DNA of 5,752 nucleotides from Candidatus Avoscillospira stercoripullorum (GCA_018712905.1 DVGD01000212.1:1-5752); one strand, 5' to 3'. Shown: positions 1 to 5,480, counted from the stretch's first letter. Notes: generated from the sequence alone by a model not told the origin. Program-made: numbers and translations.

Positions 1-25
1 GTAGGGGCGGCCTTTATGGCCGCCC
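1..25 (+). repeat. GTAG palindrome 1 (TTTAT-loop class)
   Basis: GTAG at 1-4 is followed by stem GGGCGGCC (5-12), loop TTTAT (13-17) and the complementary arm (18-25). The trailing bases GTG follow, as in copies 3, 4 and 5. The element may begin before the window. Confidence 0.8.
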
Positions 26-53
26 GTGGCAGTTGTGGCTTCGGAGGTGCACC

Positions 54-79
54 GTAGGGCGGCATGCCCTCATGCCGCC
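54..79 (+). repeat. GTAG palindrome 2 (CCCT-loop class)
   Basis: GTAG at 54-57 is followed by a perfect 9-bp stem GGCGGCATG (58-66), loop CCCT (67-70) and the complementary arm (71-79). It lacks the trailing GTG seen in the other copies. Confidence 0.78.
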
Positions 80-105
80 GCTCTTACCAGGCCGCTTCGC
101 GGCAC

Positions 106-131
106 GGGTCGATGAGGACATCGACCCCTAC
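106..131 (-). repeat. GTAG palindrome 3 (TCCT-loop class)
   Basis: Read on the minus strand, GTAG (131-128) is followed by the 9-bp stem GGGTCGATG (127-119), loop TCCT (118-115), the second arm (114-106) and trailing GTG (105-103). The stem sequence differs from copy 2 but the format is the same. Confidence 0.78.
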
Positions 132-173
132 AGGGTGGGGTTAAAATTTGCACCGTTCCCGGTGGGACGGCAC

Positions 174-198
174 GGGCGGGGATAAACCCCGCCCCTAC
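174..198 (-). repeat. GTAG palindrome 4 (TTTAT-loop class)
   Basis: On the minus strand GTAG (198-195) is followed by stem GGGCGGGG (194-187), loop TTTAT (186-182), the second arm (181-174) and GTG. Compared with copies 1 and 5, the inner stem pairs are changed on both arms, which keeps the pairing. Confidence 0.8.
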
Positions 199-218
199 GA
201 AAAAATCGGAAGCGTGCC

Positions 219-243
219 GTAGGGGCGGCTTTTATGGCCGCCC
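219..243 (+). repeat. GTAG palindrome 5 (TTTAT-loop class)
   Basis: GTAG at 219-222 is followed by stem GGGCGGCT (223-230), loop TTTAT (231-235) and the other arm (236-243), with one G-U closing pair. It differs from copy 1 by one base within the palindrome. About 25 nt after it (244-269) also match the bases after copy 1 (26-51), so a unit of about 51 nt is repeated at 1-51 and 219-269 with about five differences. Confidence 0.8.
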
Positions 244-270
244 GTGGCAGTGGCGGTTTCGGAAGTGCAT

Positions 271-567
271 CTACGCTTCTTCGCTGCGGGAGAGCTGCAC
301 CTGCTGGAGTGCGTCGGCGGCCAGGGCGAATTCCTCGTCCTCCACAATCTCCTCCACGCTGCACTGCTCCCCTTCCTCCAGATAGCGGAAGAGGTAGATG
401 TCCGCCTCCAGCTCCGGCGTGTCAAGATCCGGCGTCAGGGCGATATAACGCCGCCCGCCGGCTTCGTAGATGGCGATGACCCGGTAGTCGCTCTCCCCCT
501 GGTCGTGGGTGATGGTGATGATGGCGCCCTCGCTGTGGCTGCCCTTGGGAAATTGTTCTAGTGCCAT
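271..567 (-). CDS. DUF1292 domain protein (YrzB-like), 98 aa
   Basis: A small, acidic, soluble protein with no signal peptide or membrane segment. The arrangement of short beta-strand-like segments (residues 15-21 AIITITH, 28-34 YRVIAIY, 40-45 RYIALT), then an acidic run and DIYLFRYL (56-63), then an EDEEF motif (about 76-80), is typical of the DUF1292/YrzB family. These proteins are widespread in Firmicutes and have no established biochemical role. The start is set at the ATG at 567 because a CAGGAG Shine-Dalgarno site (580-575) sits 7 nt before it. An upstream in-frame ATG at 591 has no such site and lies almost at the predicted transcription start. The gene is single, read from its own near-consensus promoter, and ends with TAG beside the palindrome cluster. 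Family assignment is by recognition of the pattern. Confidence 0.85.
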   Translation of the reverse strand: MALEQFPKGSHSEGAIITITHDQGESDYRVIAIYEAGGRRYIALTPDLDTPELEADIYLFRYLEEGEQCSVEEIVEDEEFALAADALQQVQLSRSEEA

Positions 568-603
568 AGTTTTTCTCCTGTTCCAAGGCAATTTGTTATT
601 CTC

Positions 604-632
604 ATTATAAAAGTCCTTCGGCGCCGGGTCAA
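604..632 (-). promoter_or_regulatory. Sigma-A promoter of the DUF1292 gene
   Basis: On the minus strand, TTGACC (632-627), a 17-nt spacer and a perfect TATAAT (609-604) form a near-consensus promoter. Transcription should start near 597, giving a leader of about 30 nt before the ATG at 567. Confidence 0.8.
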
Positions 633-648
633 GCCGTTCCGGCGCCGA
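618..648. promoter_or_regulatory. Inverted repeat around the -35 box, possible operator
   Basis: TCGGCGCC at 618-625 is the exact reverse complement of GGCGCCGA at 641-648. The 15-nt centre contains the -35 box of the DUF1292 promoter, and the left arm lies in that promoter's spacer. A 10-nt copy of the right side, GCGCCGATTT (642-651), recurs at 715-724 inside the spacer of the fba promoter. Position suggests a protein-binding site shared by both promoters, but chance in GC-rich DNA, or a hairpin followed by a T-rich tract, is possible. Confidence 0.4.
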
Positions 649-703
649 TTTCTTTTGCCAAATCTCGCACTGAGAGAATTGCGCATCTTGTCCACTTCGT
701 CTA

Positions 704-732
704 TTGCTTTTTTTGCGCCGATTTGGTAAGAT
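704..732 (+). promoter_or_regulatory. Sigma-A promoter of fba
   Basis: TTGCTT (704-709), a 17-nt spacer and TAAGAT (727-732) precede fba. The expected start of transcription is near 739, giving a leader of about 26 nt. The spacer holds the GCGCCGATTT repeat. Confidence 0.65.
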
Positions 733-764
733 AAAGCCAGAATAAAGTAAAGGAGTTGTTTCCC

Positions 765-1733
765 ATGCCTCTTGTTACTACCACCGAAATGTTCAAGAAG
801 GCCTACGACGGCGGCTACGCCATCGGCGCTTTCAACGTCAACAATATGGAGATCGTGCAGGGCATCACCGAGGCCTGCCGCGAGGAGAAGGCCCCCGTTA
901 TCCTGCAGGTGTCCAAGGGCGCTCGTGCCTACGCCAACCACACCTACCTGGTGAAGCTGGTGGAGGCCGCTGTGATTGAGTGCCCCGAGATTCCCATCGC
1001 CCTGCATCTGGATCACGGCCCGGATTTCGAGACCTGCAAGGCCTGCATCGACGGCGGCTTCACCTCCGTCATGATCGACGCCTCCTCCAAGCCCTTTGCC
1101 GAGAACATCGAGATCACCCGCAAGGTCGTCGAGTACGCCCATGACCACGGTGTCGTGGTCGAGGCTGAGCTGGGCACCCTGGCCGGCATCGAGGACGATG
1201 TGAAGGTCGCTGCCCATGCCGCTTCCTACACCCGTCCCGAAGAGGTCGAGGAGTTCGTCTCCAAGACCGGCTGCGACTCCCTGGCCATCGCCATCGGCAC
1301 CAGCCACGGCGCTTATAAGTTCACCGCCGATCAGTGCACCCGCAATGAGAAGGGCATCCTGGTTCCCCCTCCGCTGCGCTTCGACGTCCTCGAGGAAGTC
1401 TCCAAGCGTCTGCCCGGCTTCCCCATCGTGCTCCACGGCTCTTCCTCCGTGCCCCAGGACTATGTGAAGATGATCAACGAGAACGGCGGCAAGATGCCCG
1501 ATGCCGTGGGTATCCCCGAAGAGCAGCTGCGCCACGCCGCTGAGCTGTCCGTGTGCAAGATCAACATCGACTCCGATCTCCGTCTTGCCATGACCGGCAC
1601 CATCCGCGCCTTCTTCAACGAGCATCCCGACAAGTTCGACCCCCGCGAGTACCTCAAGCCCGCCCGTGCCAACATCAAGGAACTGGTTCGCCACAAGCTG
1701 GTGGACGTTCTGGGCTGCGCCGGCAAGGCCTAA
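765..1733 (+). CDS. fba: Class II (type B) fructose-1,6-bisphosphate aldolase, 322 aa
   Basis: Zinc-dependent cytosolic enzyme that reversibly splits fructose 1,6-bisphosphate into dihydroxyacetone phosphate and glyceraldehyde 3-phosphate, in glycolysis and gluconeogenesis. The chain is a full-length TIM barrel. HLDHG at 81-85 carries the catalytic Asp83 and zinc ligand His84. His181 in GTSHGAYKF and His224 in VLHGSSS are the expected other zinc ligands. CKINIDSDLR (264-273) is the conserved phosphate/substrate-binding strand. The length and the D83/H84 positions fit the class IIB aldolases of clostridia and Giardia. The ATG at 765 is chosen because AAAGGAG (749-755) lies 9 nt before it; the in-frame TTG at 756 touches that site and is too close. 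Codon choice is strongly biased to C- and G-ending codons, as in a highly expressed gene. It is transcribed alone, with its own promoter and terminator. Close relatives use tagatose bisphosphate, but the glycolytic enzyme is the better call. Confidence 0.96.
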   Translation: MPLVTTTEMFKKAYDGGYAIGAFNVNNMEIVQGITEACREEKAPVILQVSKGARAYANHTYLVKLVEAAVIECPEIPIALHLDHGPDFETCKACIDGGFTSVMIDASSKPFAENIEITRKVVEYAHDHGVVVEAELGTLAGIEDDVKVAAHAASYTRPEEVEEFVSKTGCDSLAIAIGTSHGAYKFTADQCTRNEKGILVPPPLRFDVLEEVSKRLPGFPIVLHGSSSVPQDYVKMINENGGKMPDAVGIPEEQLRHAAELSVCKINIDSDLRLAMTGTIRAFFNEHPDKFDPREYLKPARANIKELVRHKLVDVLGCAGKA

Positions 1734-1751
1734 TTCCCCCAAAACGCACAG

Positions 1752-1780
1752 CGCCGCGGCACAAAGCCGCGGCGTTTTTT
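1752..1780 (+). terminator. Intrinsic terminator of fba
   Basis: A perfect 9-bp GC-only stem CGCCGCGGC (1752-1760), loop ACAAA, and its complement (1766-1774) are followed by six T residues, 18 nt after the fba stop codon. Confidence 0.93.
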
Positions 1781-1791
1781 GATTCCGAAAT

Positions 1792-1828
1792 AAAAACCGC
1801 GCCGCAGAGAGCTTTCTCTTGCGGCGCG
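1792..1828 (-). terminator. Intrinsic terminator of the cold-shock gene
   Basis: Read on the minus strand, CGCGCCGCA (1828-1820) pairs with 1806-1798. The stem extends past a bulge through GAGA/TCTC (1818-1815 with 1810-1807), and a run of five T (1796-1792) follows closely. It begins 17 nt after the csp stop codon. Together with the fba terminator it insulates the two converging genes. Confidence 0.88.
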
Positions 1829-1844
1829 ACCTTCATTGGATCAA

Positions 1845-2054
1845 TTACATCACGCAGACGTTAACAGCGCGCATCTTGCCGTTGTCCTTGGGATCGGGCT
1901 CGACCTCGTAGCTGACCTTCTGGCCTTCCTCGAGCTTCTTGAAGCCCTCGCACTGGATGGCGGAGAAGTGGACGAAAACATCGCCGCTGCCGTCATCGTT
2001 GGAGATGAAGCCATAACCCTTTTCAGAATTGAACCATTTTACCGTACCGCTCAT
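1845..2054 (-). CDS. csp: Cold-shock domain protein, CspA/CspB family, 69 aa
   Basis: A single OB-fold nucleic-acid chaperone that binds single-stranded RNA and DNA and keeps mRNA unstructured, in the cold or in growth generally. Both RNA-binding motifs are intact: RNP1 as KGYGFI (12-17) and RNP2 as VFVHF (26-30). The usual N-terminal GTVKWFN (3-9) and the FKKLEEGQKV segment (38-47) are present. Its 69 residues match the 65-70 usual for the family. The ATG at 2054 is chosen because GGGGAGGTA (2069-2061) lies ideally before it; an in-frame upstream ATG at 2087 would add eleven residues absent from the family. It stands alone, with its own terminator and a promoter far upstream that gives a long leader. 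Which paralogue it is, and whether it responds to cold, cannot be told from the sequence. Confidence 0.96.
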   Translation of the reverse strand: MSGTVKWFNSEKGYGFISNDDGSGDVFVHFSAIQCEGFKKLEEGQKVSYEVEPDPKDNGKMRAVNVCVM

Positions 2055-2165
2055 TTCGGGTACCTCCCCATAAAAATTTGTACCCATGAAAACGAAAAAC
2101 CTTCACGCTCCCGACACAATCCGACATTGTACCAGAACGCAAAGGAATACAATTATCGTGAATAC
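2055..2165 (-). promoter_or_regulatory. Long 5' leader of the csp mRNA (predicted)
   Basis: If transcription starts from the promoter at 2200-2172, the mRNA has about 110 untranslated bases, AT-rich relative to the neighbouring genes. It contains a small inverted repeat ACAAT-N5-ATTGT (2116-2130) and a strong Shine-Dalgarno site. Long structured leaders are known on csp mRNAs of other bacteria, where they affect cold stability and translation; such a role here is inference. An alternative -10 TACAAT (2131-2126) with a poor -35 would shorten the leader. Confidence 0.45.
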
Positions 2166-2171
2166 TTTAAC

Positions 2172-2200
2172 ACTATCGCACAAAAATATGGAAATGTCAA
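2172..2200 (-). promoter_or_regulatory. Promoter of the cold-shock gene
   Basis: On the minus strand a perfect TTGACA (2200-2195) is followed by a 17-nt spacer and GATAGT (2177-2172), a 4/6 match to the -10 consensus. The surroundings are AT-rich. The weaker alternative -10 TACAAT at 2131-2126 lacks a good -35 at proper spacing. Confidence 0.6.
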
Positions 2201-2242
2201 GGACTTTTTATTGGAAATATCTAACATGCTTTCTTTTCTTTC

Positions 2243-2271
2243 TTGCGTCAGGGTCGAACGGGGGGTATAAT
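2243..2271 (+). promoter_or_regulatory. Sigma-A promoter of ymdB
   Basis: TTGCGT (2243-2248), a 17-nt spacer with a G-run and a perfect TATAAT (2266-2271) lie about 32 nt before the start codon. It is divergent from the csp promoter, with 42 nt between the two -35 boxes. Confidence 0.75.
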
Positions 2272-2303
2272 GGCCATATCGACGAGGAAAGGACAAATTT
2301 GTG

Positions 2304-3080
2304 ATGGAGATTCGCGTAATGGCTGTGGGAGACGTGGTGGGTCGCCCGGGGCTTCACTACCTTACAAGCCGGCTTCGGACAATTCGCAAGCAAAAGGGCA
2401 TCGATTTTTGTGTGGTCAACGGCGAGAACGCCGCCATGAACGGCATGACCCCCGGCCAGGGCGAGGACATCCTCGACGCCGGCGCCGACGTGGTCACCCT
2501 GGGCAACCACACCTGGCGGCAGCGGGAAATTGTGGATTACCTGGATGAGACTTCCCGGGTGCTCCGCCCGGCCAATTTTATGCCACAGCTTCCCGGCCAG
2601 GGAATGGGCGTCTACGAGACCGGCAAGGGCGAAATCGCCGTGGTCAACCTCATCGGCCAGTACCAAATGGACGTCCACTGCGACAACCCCTTCTATAAAA
2701 TCGACGATATTCTGTGCCAATGCCAGGGCATCCCCACGGTGGTGGACTTCCACGCCGAGGCCAGCTCGGAAAAGCTGGCTATGGGCTTCTACCTGGACGG
2801 ACGGGTGGGCGCCATATGGGGCACCCACTGTCACGTGCCCACGGCAGACCTCAGGATTTTGCCCCAAGGAACGGGGTATATCTCGGATCTTGGCATGACG
2901 GGGCCGCGAGATGGCGTGCTGGGCATTCGCCCGGAACAGTCCATCGCGCTCTTCCGGGGCGAGCTCACCTCCCGCTTTGCCCCCGCGGCGGGTTCCTGCT
3001 GGCTCACCGGCGCCATTTTCACCCTGGACGGCCACGGGAAATGCGTGGCCGTGGAGCAGGTTTTGGATATGGAAGGATAA
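2304..3080 (+). CDS. ymdB: YmdB-family metallophosphoesterase (2',3'-cyclic nucleotide phosphodiesterase), 258 aa
   Basis: Calcineurin-like, dimetal phosphoesterase of the TIGR00282/YmdB family. The Bacillus subtilis member hydrolyses 2',3'-cAMP and affects biofilm and sporulation decisions. All expected metal and catalytic motifs are present: GDVVGRPG (9-16, Asp10), NGENAA (39-44, Glu41, Asn42), GNHTW (67-71, Asn68, His69), DFHAE (148-152, His150) and GTHCHVPTAD (173-182, His175, His177), then a GYISDLGMTGP-type block. Length is close to the roughly 260 usual. The protein is cytosolic, with no signal sequence. GTG at 2301 is directly followed by ATG at 2304; ATG is preferred, with AAAGGA (2288-2293) 10 nt before it, but GTG at 7 nt is possible and adds one residue. 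It is monocistronic here, whereas it often lies by rny or spoVS in other Firmicutes. Family is sure; substrate is inferred from B. subtilis. Confidence 0.94.
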   Translation: MEIRVMAVGDVVGRPGLHYLTSRLRTIRKQKGIDFCVVNGENAAMNGMTPGQGEDILDAGADVVTLGNHTWRQREIVDYLDETSRVLRPANFMPQLPGQGMGVYETGKGEIAVVNLIGQYQMDVHCDNPFYKIDDILCQCQGIPTVVDFHAEASSEKLAMGFYLDGRVGAIWGTHCHVPTADLRILPQGTGYISDLGMTGPRDGVLGIRPEQSIALFRGELTSRFAPAAGSCWLTGAIFTLDGHGKCVAVEQVLDMEG

Positions 3081-3108
3081 AAACGGACGGGTGCTGCCCG
3101 TCCGTTTT
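3080..3108. terminator. Bidirectional terminator between ymdB and the XRE gene
   Basis: A 12-bp stem (3080-3091 with 3097-3108) with a 5-nt loop TGCTG has T residues after it on the plus strand (3105-3109) and an A-run (3079-3083) that reads as T on the minus strand. It overlaps the last base of the ymdB stop codon and lies 3 nt past the stop codon of the XRE gene, so it serves both converging units. Confidence 0.92.
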
Positions 3109-3111
3109 TCG

Positions 3112-3579
3112 TTATGCCTGCCGGTTGATTTCCTTGCGGACAATCTGGGCAAGAAGCTCCTGACCTTCCTTTGTGCGCAGGGTTTCCAGCACCATGGCGC
3201 GCACCGTATCCTGGAACGCCTTGTTCTGGAGGAAGGACGCCACCAGGGCTCCCTGCTGGCCGCCCGACGGCGCAGGCGCCGCCTTGGGCTGGGGACGGGG
3301 ACGGTGCACCACAGGCGGCTCGTCCTCCACCACGCCCGAGAGGGCGGCGGTCATCCAGCTCTCCTGGCGGGTGGGGTCGTCGCTCTCGCCCCGGAGGTAG
3401 AAGAGAGAGACGCCGAAATATCCGGCAATCTTCTCCTGCTGCTCCTTGGTGGGCGTCTGCCGGCCTGTTTCAAACTTCTCCACGGCGTTCCGGGGCAGTC
3501 CCAGGGCGATGGAGAGGGCGGGACGGGTGAGCCCCTTCTCGGTGCGCAGCTCTTCGATGCGCTGAGCCAATGTTACCAT
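3112..3579 (-). CDS. XRE-family helix-turn-helix protein with C-terminal extension, 155 aa
   Basis: Probable cytosolic DNA-binding regulator; target unknown. Residues about 4-64 form a Cro/C1-type domain: LAQRIEELRTEKGLTRPALS leads into the recognition helix region (about 28-38), followed by the typical GRQTPTKEQQEKIAGYFGVS and FYLRGE ending. A Pro-rich, probably disordered linker spans about 85-107. The last 45 residues (about 110-155) look like two amphipathic helices and match no domain I recognise; they may mediate oligomerisation or sensing. It lies 10 nt downstream of pepF in the same direction. Its Shine-Dalgarno GAGG begins inside the pepF stop codon (TGAGG) and is 8 nt before the ATG, so translation is probably coupled. 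The shared terminator follows. No toxin gene or phage gene is adjacent, which argues against an antitoxin or phage repressor role. Confidence 0.85.
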   Translation of the reverse strand: MVTLAQRIEELRTEKGLTRPALSIALGLPRNAVEKFETGRQTPTKEQQEKIAGYFGVSLFYLRGESDDPTRQESWMTAALSGVVEDEPPVVHRPRPQPKAAPAPSGGQQGALVASFLQNKAFQDTVRAMVLETLRTKEGQELLAQIVRKEINRQA

Positions 3580-3589
3580 GTCTTCCGCC

Positions 3590-5395
3590 TCACTTCGTCA
3601 GGAGCGCGTCCAGCTCGTCGATGAGCCGGCCAAAGAGCTCCAAGGCGGATTCCACCGGGGCAGGGGTGCTCATATCCACACCGGCAATTTTCAGAAGCGA
3701 CACCGGGTCGGTGGAGCAGCCGCCGGAGAGGAACTTGAGATAGTTTTCCACCGCAGGTGCCCCTTCCTTCTGGATCTTCTGGGAGATGGCTATGGCTGCG
3801 GAGAAGCCGGTGGCGTACTGATAGACATAAAAATTCCGATAGAAGTGGGGAATTCTCGCCCACTCGATGGCAATTTCCTCGTCCACCACGGTCTCTTCCC
3901 CATAGTAGTCCTTGTTGAGCTGGAGGTACATGGCCTTGAGATTGTCGGCGGTCAGGGTCTCCCCTGCCGCAGCCATCTCATGGGCTTTGAGCTCGAACTC
4001 TGCAAACATGGTCTGGCGGTAGAGGGTGGTACGGAACTGCTCGAGGAAATAGTTGATGAGCACGGCACGCTTTTTCGGATCCTCCGTGCGGGCGAGGAGG
4101 TACTGCATCAAAAGCGCCTCGTTGCAGGTGGAGGCCACCTCGGCCACGAAGAGCACATACTCATTGTAAATGGAGGGCTGGTGCTTGTCCGAGAGATACG
4201 AGTGCATGGCATGTCCCAGCTCGTGAGCCAGGGTAAATTCGCTGTCCAGGGTCTCCTTGTGGTTTAAGAGGACAAAGGGATGAATGCCGGCGCAGCCGCA
4301 GGAATAGGCGCCGGAGCGCTTTCCCTTGTTTTCGTAGATATCCATCCACCGTGCCTCAAAGCCGGATTTGAGCACAGACTGGTATTCCTCGCCCAGGATG
4401 CCCATGGCGTCAATGACCTCATCCCGCGCCTGGGCAAAGGGTACAACCTCCTCGGCCTCGGGGATCATGTTGGCATAGATGTCGTACATGTGAAGCTCCG
4501 AAAGCCCCATCGCCTTCTTGCGAAGCCCCATATAGCGGTGCATCTTGTCGAGATTCTTCCGCACTGTGTCCACCAAGCTGTGGTACACGGCTTCGGGCAC
4601 CTCCACCGGCTCCATGGCGGCAGCCAGGGCGCTATCATACTTGCGCGCCTTGGCGAAGAAAAGGTTTTTCCGCACCTCGGCATTATAGGACGCAGCCAGG
4701 GTGTTGGCATAGCTTTCGTAGACGCCGTAGAAACTGCGGAAGGCATTCTCCCGCAGGGTACGGTCACTGCGCTCCATGAGGGAGATATACGAGCCGTTGG
4801 TCAGGGGATAGGTGACGCCCTCGCTGTCCGTGACGGCGGGGAAGGTCATATCGGCATTATTGAGCGTATTGAAAATGTTGCTGGGCGCCGCGCCTACCTC
4901 AGCAGCACCGGCCAGCAGCTTTTCCTCGGCCTGGGAGAGGATGTGGGGCTTTTCCAGCCGTGCCTTGGTGAGATAACGGCGGTATTTCGTAAGACCTGGC
5001 TCCTGGGCATAGAAGGCGTCCAGGGTTTCATCCGGGATGGCGACCAGCTCGGGGCCTTCAAATGCGGTGGCACTGCTCAGCGACACCAGGAAGCTGAAGC
5101 ATTTGCCCTTCATGGCCTGGTGGGTGGAATTGGCCGTGTCCTCGTCGGCACGGAGCATGGCATAGACAAAGAGCCGGTCGGCCTGGTGGCTGATCTCCTC
5201 CATACGAGTGAGGTAGGAAAGCAGCGTTTCGGCCGATTCACCCAGTTTGCCCTGATAGGCAGCCAGCTCCTCCGGAAGCGAAGCGCTCTCAGACAGCGCC
5301 TGGCTCCATGCCTCTTCAGTGGGATAAATATCCTCCACTGCCCAGCAGTTTTCTTTGAGCTGCTGACTTCTCAGCGGGATTTCTTTCTGCTGCAT
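3590..5395 (-). CDS. pepF: Oligoendopeptidase F, M3-family zinc metallopeptidase, 601 aa
   Basis: Cytosolic zinc endopeptidase that cuts medium-length oligopeptides, involved in peptide turnover and nutrition. The N-terminal part (about 1-200) is the helical oligopeptidase F region, and the remainder is the M3 catalytic domain. The zinc motif HELGH is at 391-395 (His391, Glu392, His395), with Glu419 in FVAEVAST as the likely third ligand. The conserved IPHFYRNFYVYQYATG segment near the C-terminus, which belongs to the substrate cleft of the family, is intact. Length equals the usual 600. The ATG at 5395 is chosen for its GGAGG site (5406-5402) at 6-nt spacing and for the fit to family N-termini; the open frame continues upstream to 5521, but that part runs through the promoter. 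It is followed directly by an XRE-type regulator. Nothing points to secretion. Confidence 0.96.
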   Translation of the reverse strand: MQQKEIPLRSQQLKENCWAVEDIYPTEEAWSQALSESASLPEELAAYQGKLGESAETLLSYLTRMEEISHQADRLFVYAMLRADEDTANSTHQAMKGKCFSFLVSLSSATAFEGPELVAIPDETLDAFYAQEPGLTKYRRYLTKARLEKPHILSQAEEKLLAGAAEVGAAPSNIFNTLNNADMTFPAVTDSEGVTYPLTNGSYISLMERSDRTLRENAFRSFYGVYESYANTLAASYNAEVRKNLFFAKARKYDSALAAAMEPVEVPEAVYHSLVDTVRKNLDKMHRYMGLRKKAMGLSELHMYDIYANMIPEAEEVVPFAQARDEVIDAMGILGEEYQSVLKSGFEARWMDIYENKGKRSGAYSCGCAGIHPFVLLNHKETLDSEFTLAHELGHAMHSYLSDKHQPSIYNEYVLFVAEVASTCNEALLMQYLLARTEDPKKRAVLINYFLEQFRTTLYRQTMFAEFELKAHEMAAAGETLTADNLKAMYLQLNKDYYGEETVVDEEIAIEWARIPHFYRNFYVYQYATGFSAAIAISQKIQKEGAPAVENYLKFLSGGCSTDPVSLLKIAGVDMSTPAPVESALELFGRLIDELDALLTK

Positions 5396-5410
5396 ACATT
5401 GCCTCCATCT

Positions 5411-5424
5411 GCCGCCAAGGCGGC
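5411..5424 (-). promoter_or_regulatory. Small hairpin in the pepF leader
   Basis: GCCGCC and GGCGGC flank a 2-nt centre just upstream of the pepF Shine-Dalgarno site (5406-5402) and within the short leader that starts near 5429. It could fold in the mRNA and modulate ribosome access or stability. It is not followed by a T-run, so it is not a terminator. Confidence 0.4.
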
Positions 5425-5435
5425 GTGTTTTCATT

Positions 5436-5464
5436 ATCATACCACATTTGGAGGAAAAGAACAA
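5436..5464 (-). promoter_or_regulatory. Sigma-A promoter of pepF
   Basis: On the minus strand, TTGTTC (5464-5459), a 17-nt spacer and TATGAT (5441-5436) lie about 40 nt before the pepF start codon. This placement also excludes the longer open frame as coding. Confidence 0.7.
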
Positions 5465-5480
5465 CCGCGTACCCTTTCCG

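Larger units (their letters stand above)
1..269. repeat. Cluster of five GTAG-led palindromes (REP/BIME-like)
   Basis: This gene-free stretch contains five short hairpins, each preceded directly by the tetranucleotide GTAG on the strand it is read from. Two are in minus orientation and three in plus. Three have 8-bp stems and a TTTAT loop; two have 9-bp stems and a CCCT or TCCT loop. Stem sequences differ between copies, but the paired bases change together, so pairing is kept. A GTAG foot next to a palindrome, in clusters of mixed orientation, is the known signature of REP sequences mobilised by RAYT (TnpA-REP) transposases; assigning this family to such an enzyme is inference, and no transposase is in the window. 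The cluster ends next to the stop codon of the DUF1292 gene, where its hairpins could also stabilise or end that transcript. Between the palindromes I see only two small extra hairpins (91-103 and 151-164). Confidence 0.8.

Noticed and set aside
1..243. CRISPR array interpretation of the repeats
   Set aside because: Repeats are in mixed orientation, vary in stem sequence, have irregular spacing, and there are no cas genes in the window.
128..479. Several short open frames across the palindrome cluster and the DUF1292 gene
   Set aside because: They overlap palindromes and the DUF1292 gene in other frames, are rich in Arg and Pro as expected from GC-rich noncoding frames, and match no family.
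618..657. Plus-strand terminator from the 618-648 inverted repeat and the T-rich bases after it
   Set aside because: No plus-strand gene lies upstream, the loop would be 15 nt, and the T tract is interrupted; an operator role fits the position better.
756..764. TTG start at 756 for fba
   Set aside because: It directly touches the AAAGGAG ribosome site, leaving no spacing; ATG at 765 has 9 nt and matches family N-termini.
558..1742. A 394-codon open frame on the minus strand, opposite fba
   Set aside because: It mirrors the fba gene almost exactly, has low-complexity Gly/Leu/Val/Asp/His-rich content and no family resemblance, and runs through the fba promoter. It is a by-product of the strong third-position GC bias of fba.
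2055..2087. Upstream ATG at 2087 for the cold-shock gene
   Set aside because: The added 11 residues contain the translated ribosome-binding site and are not found in cold-shock proteins.
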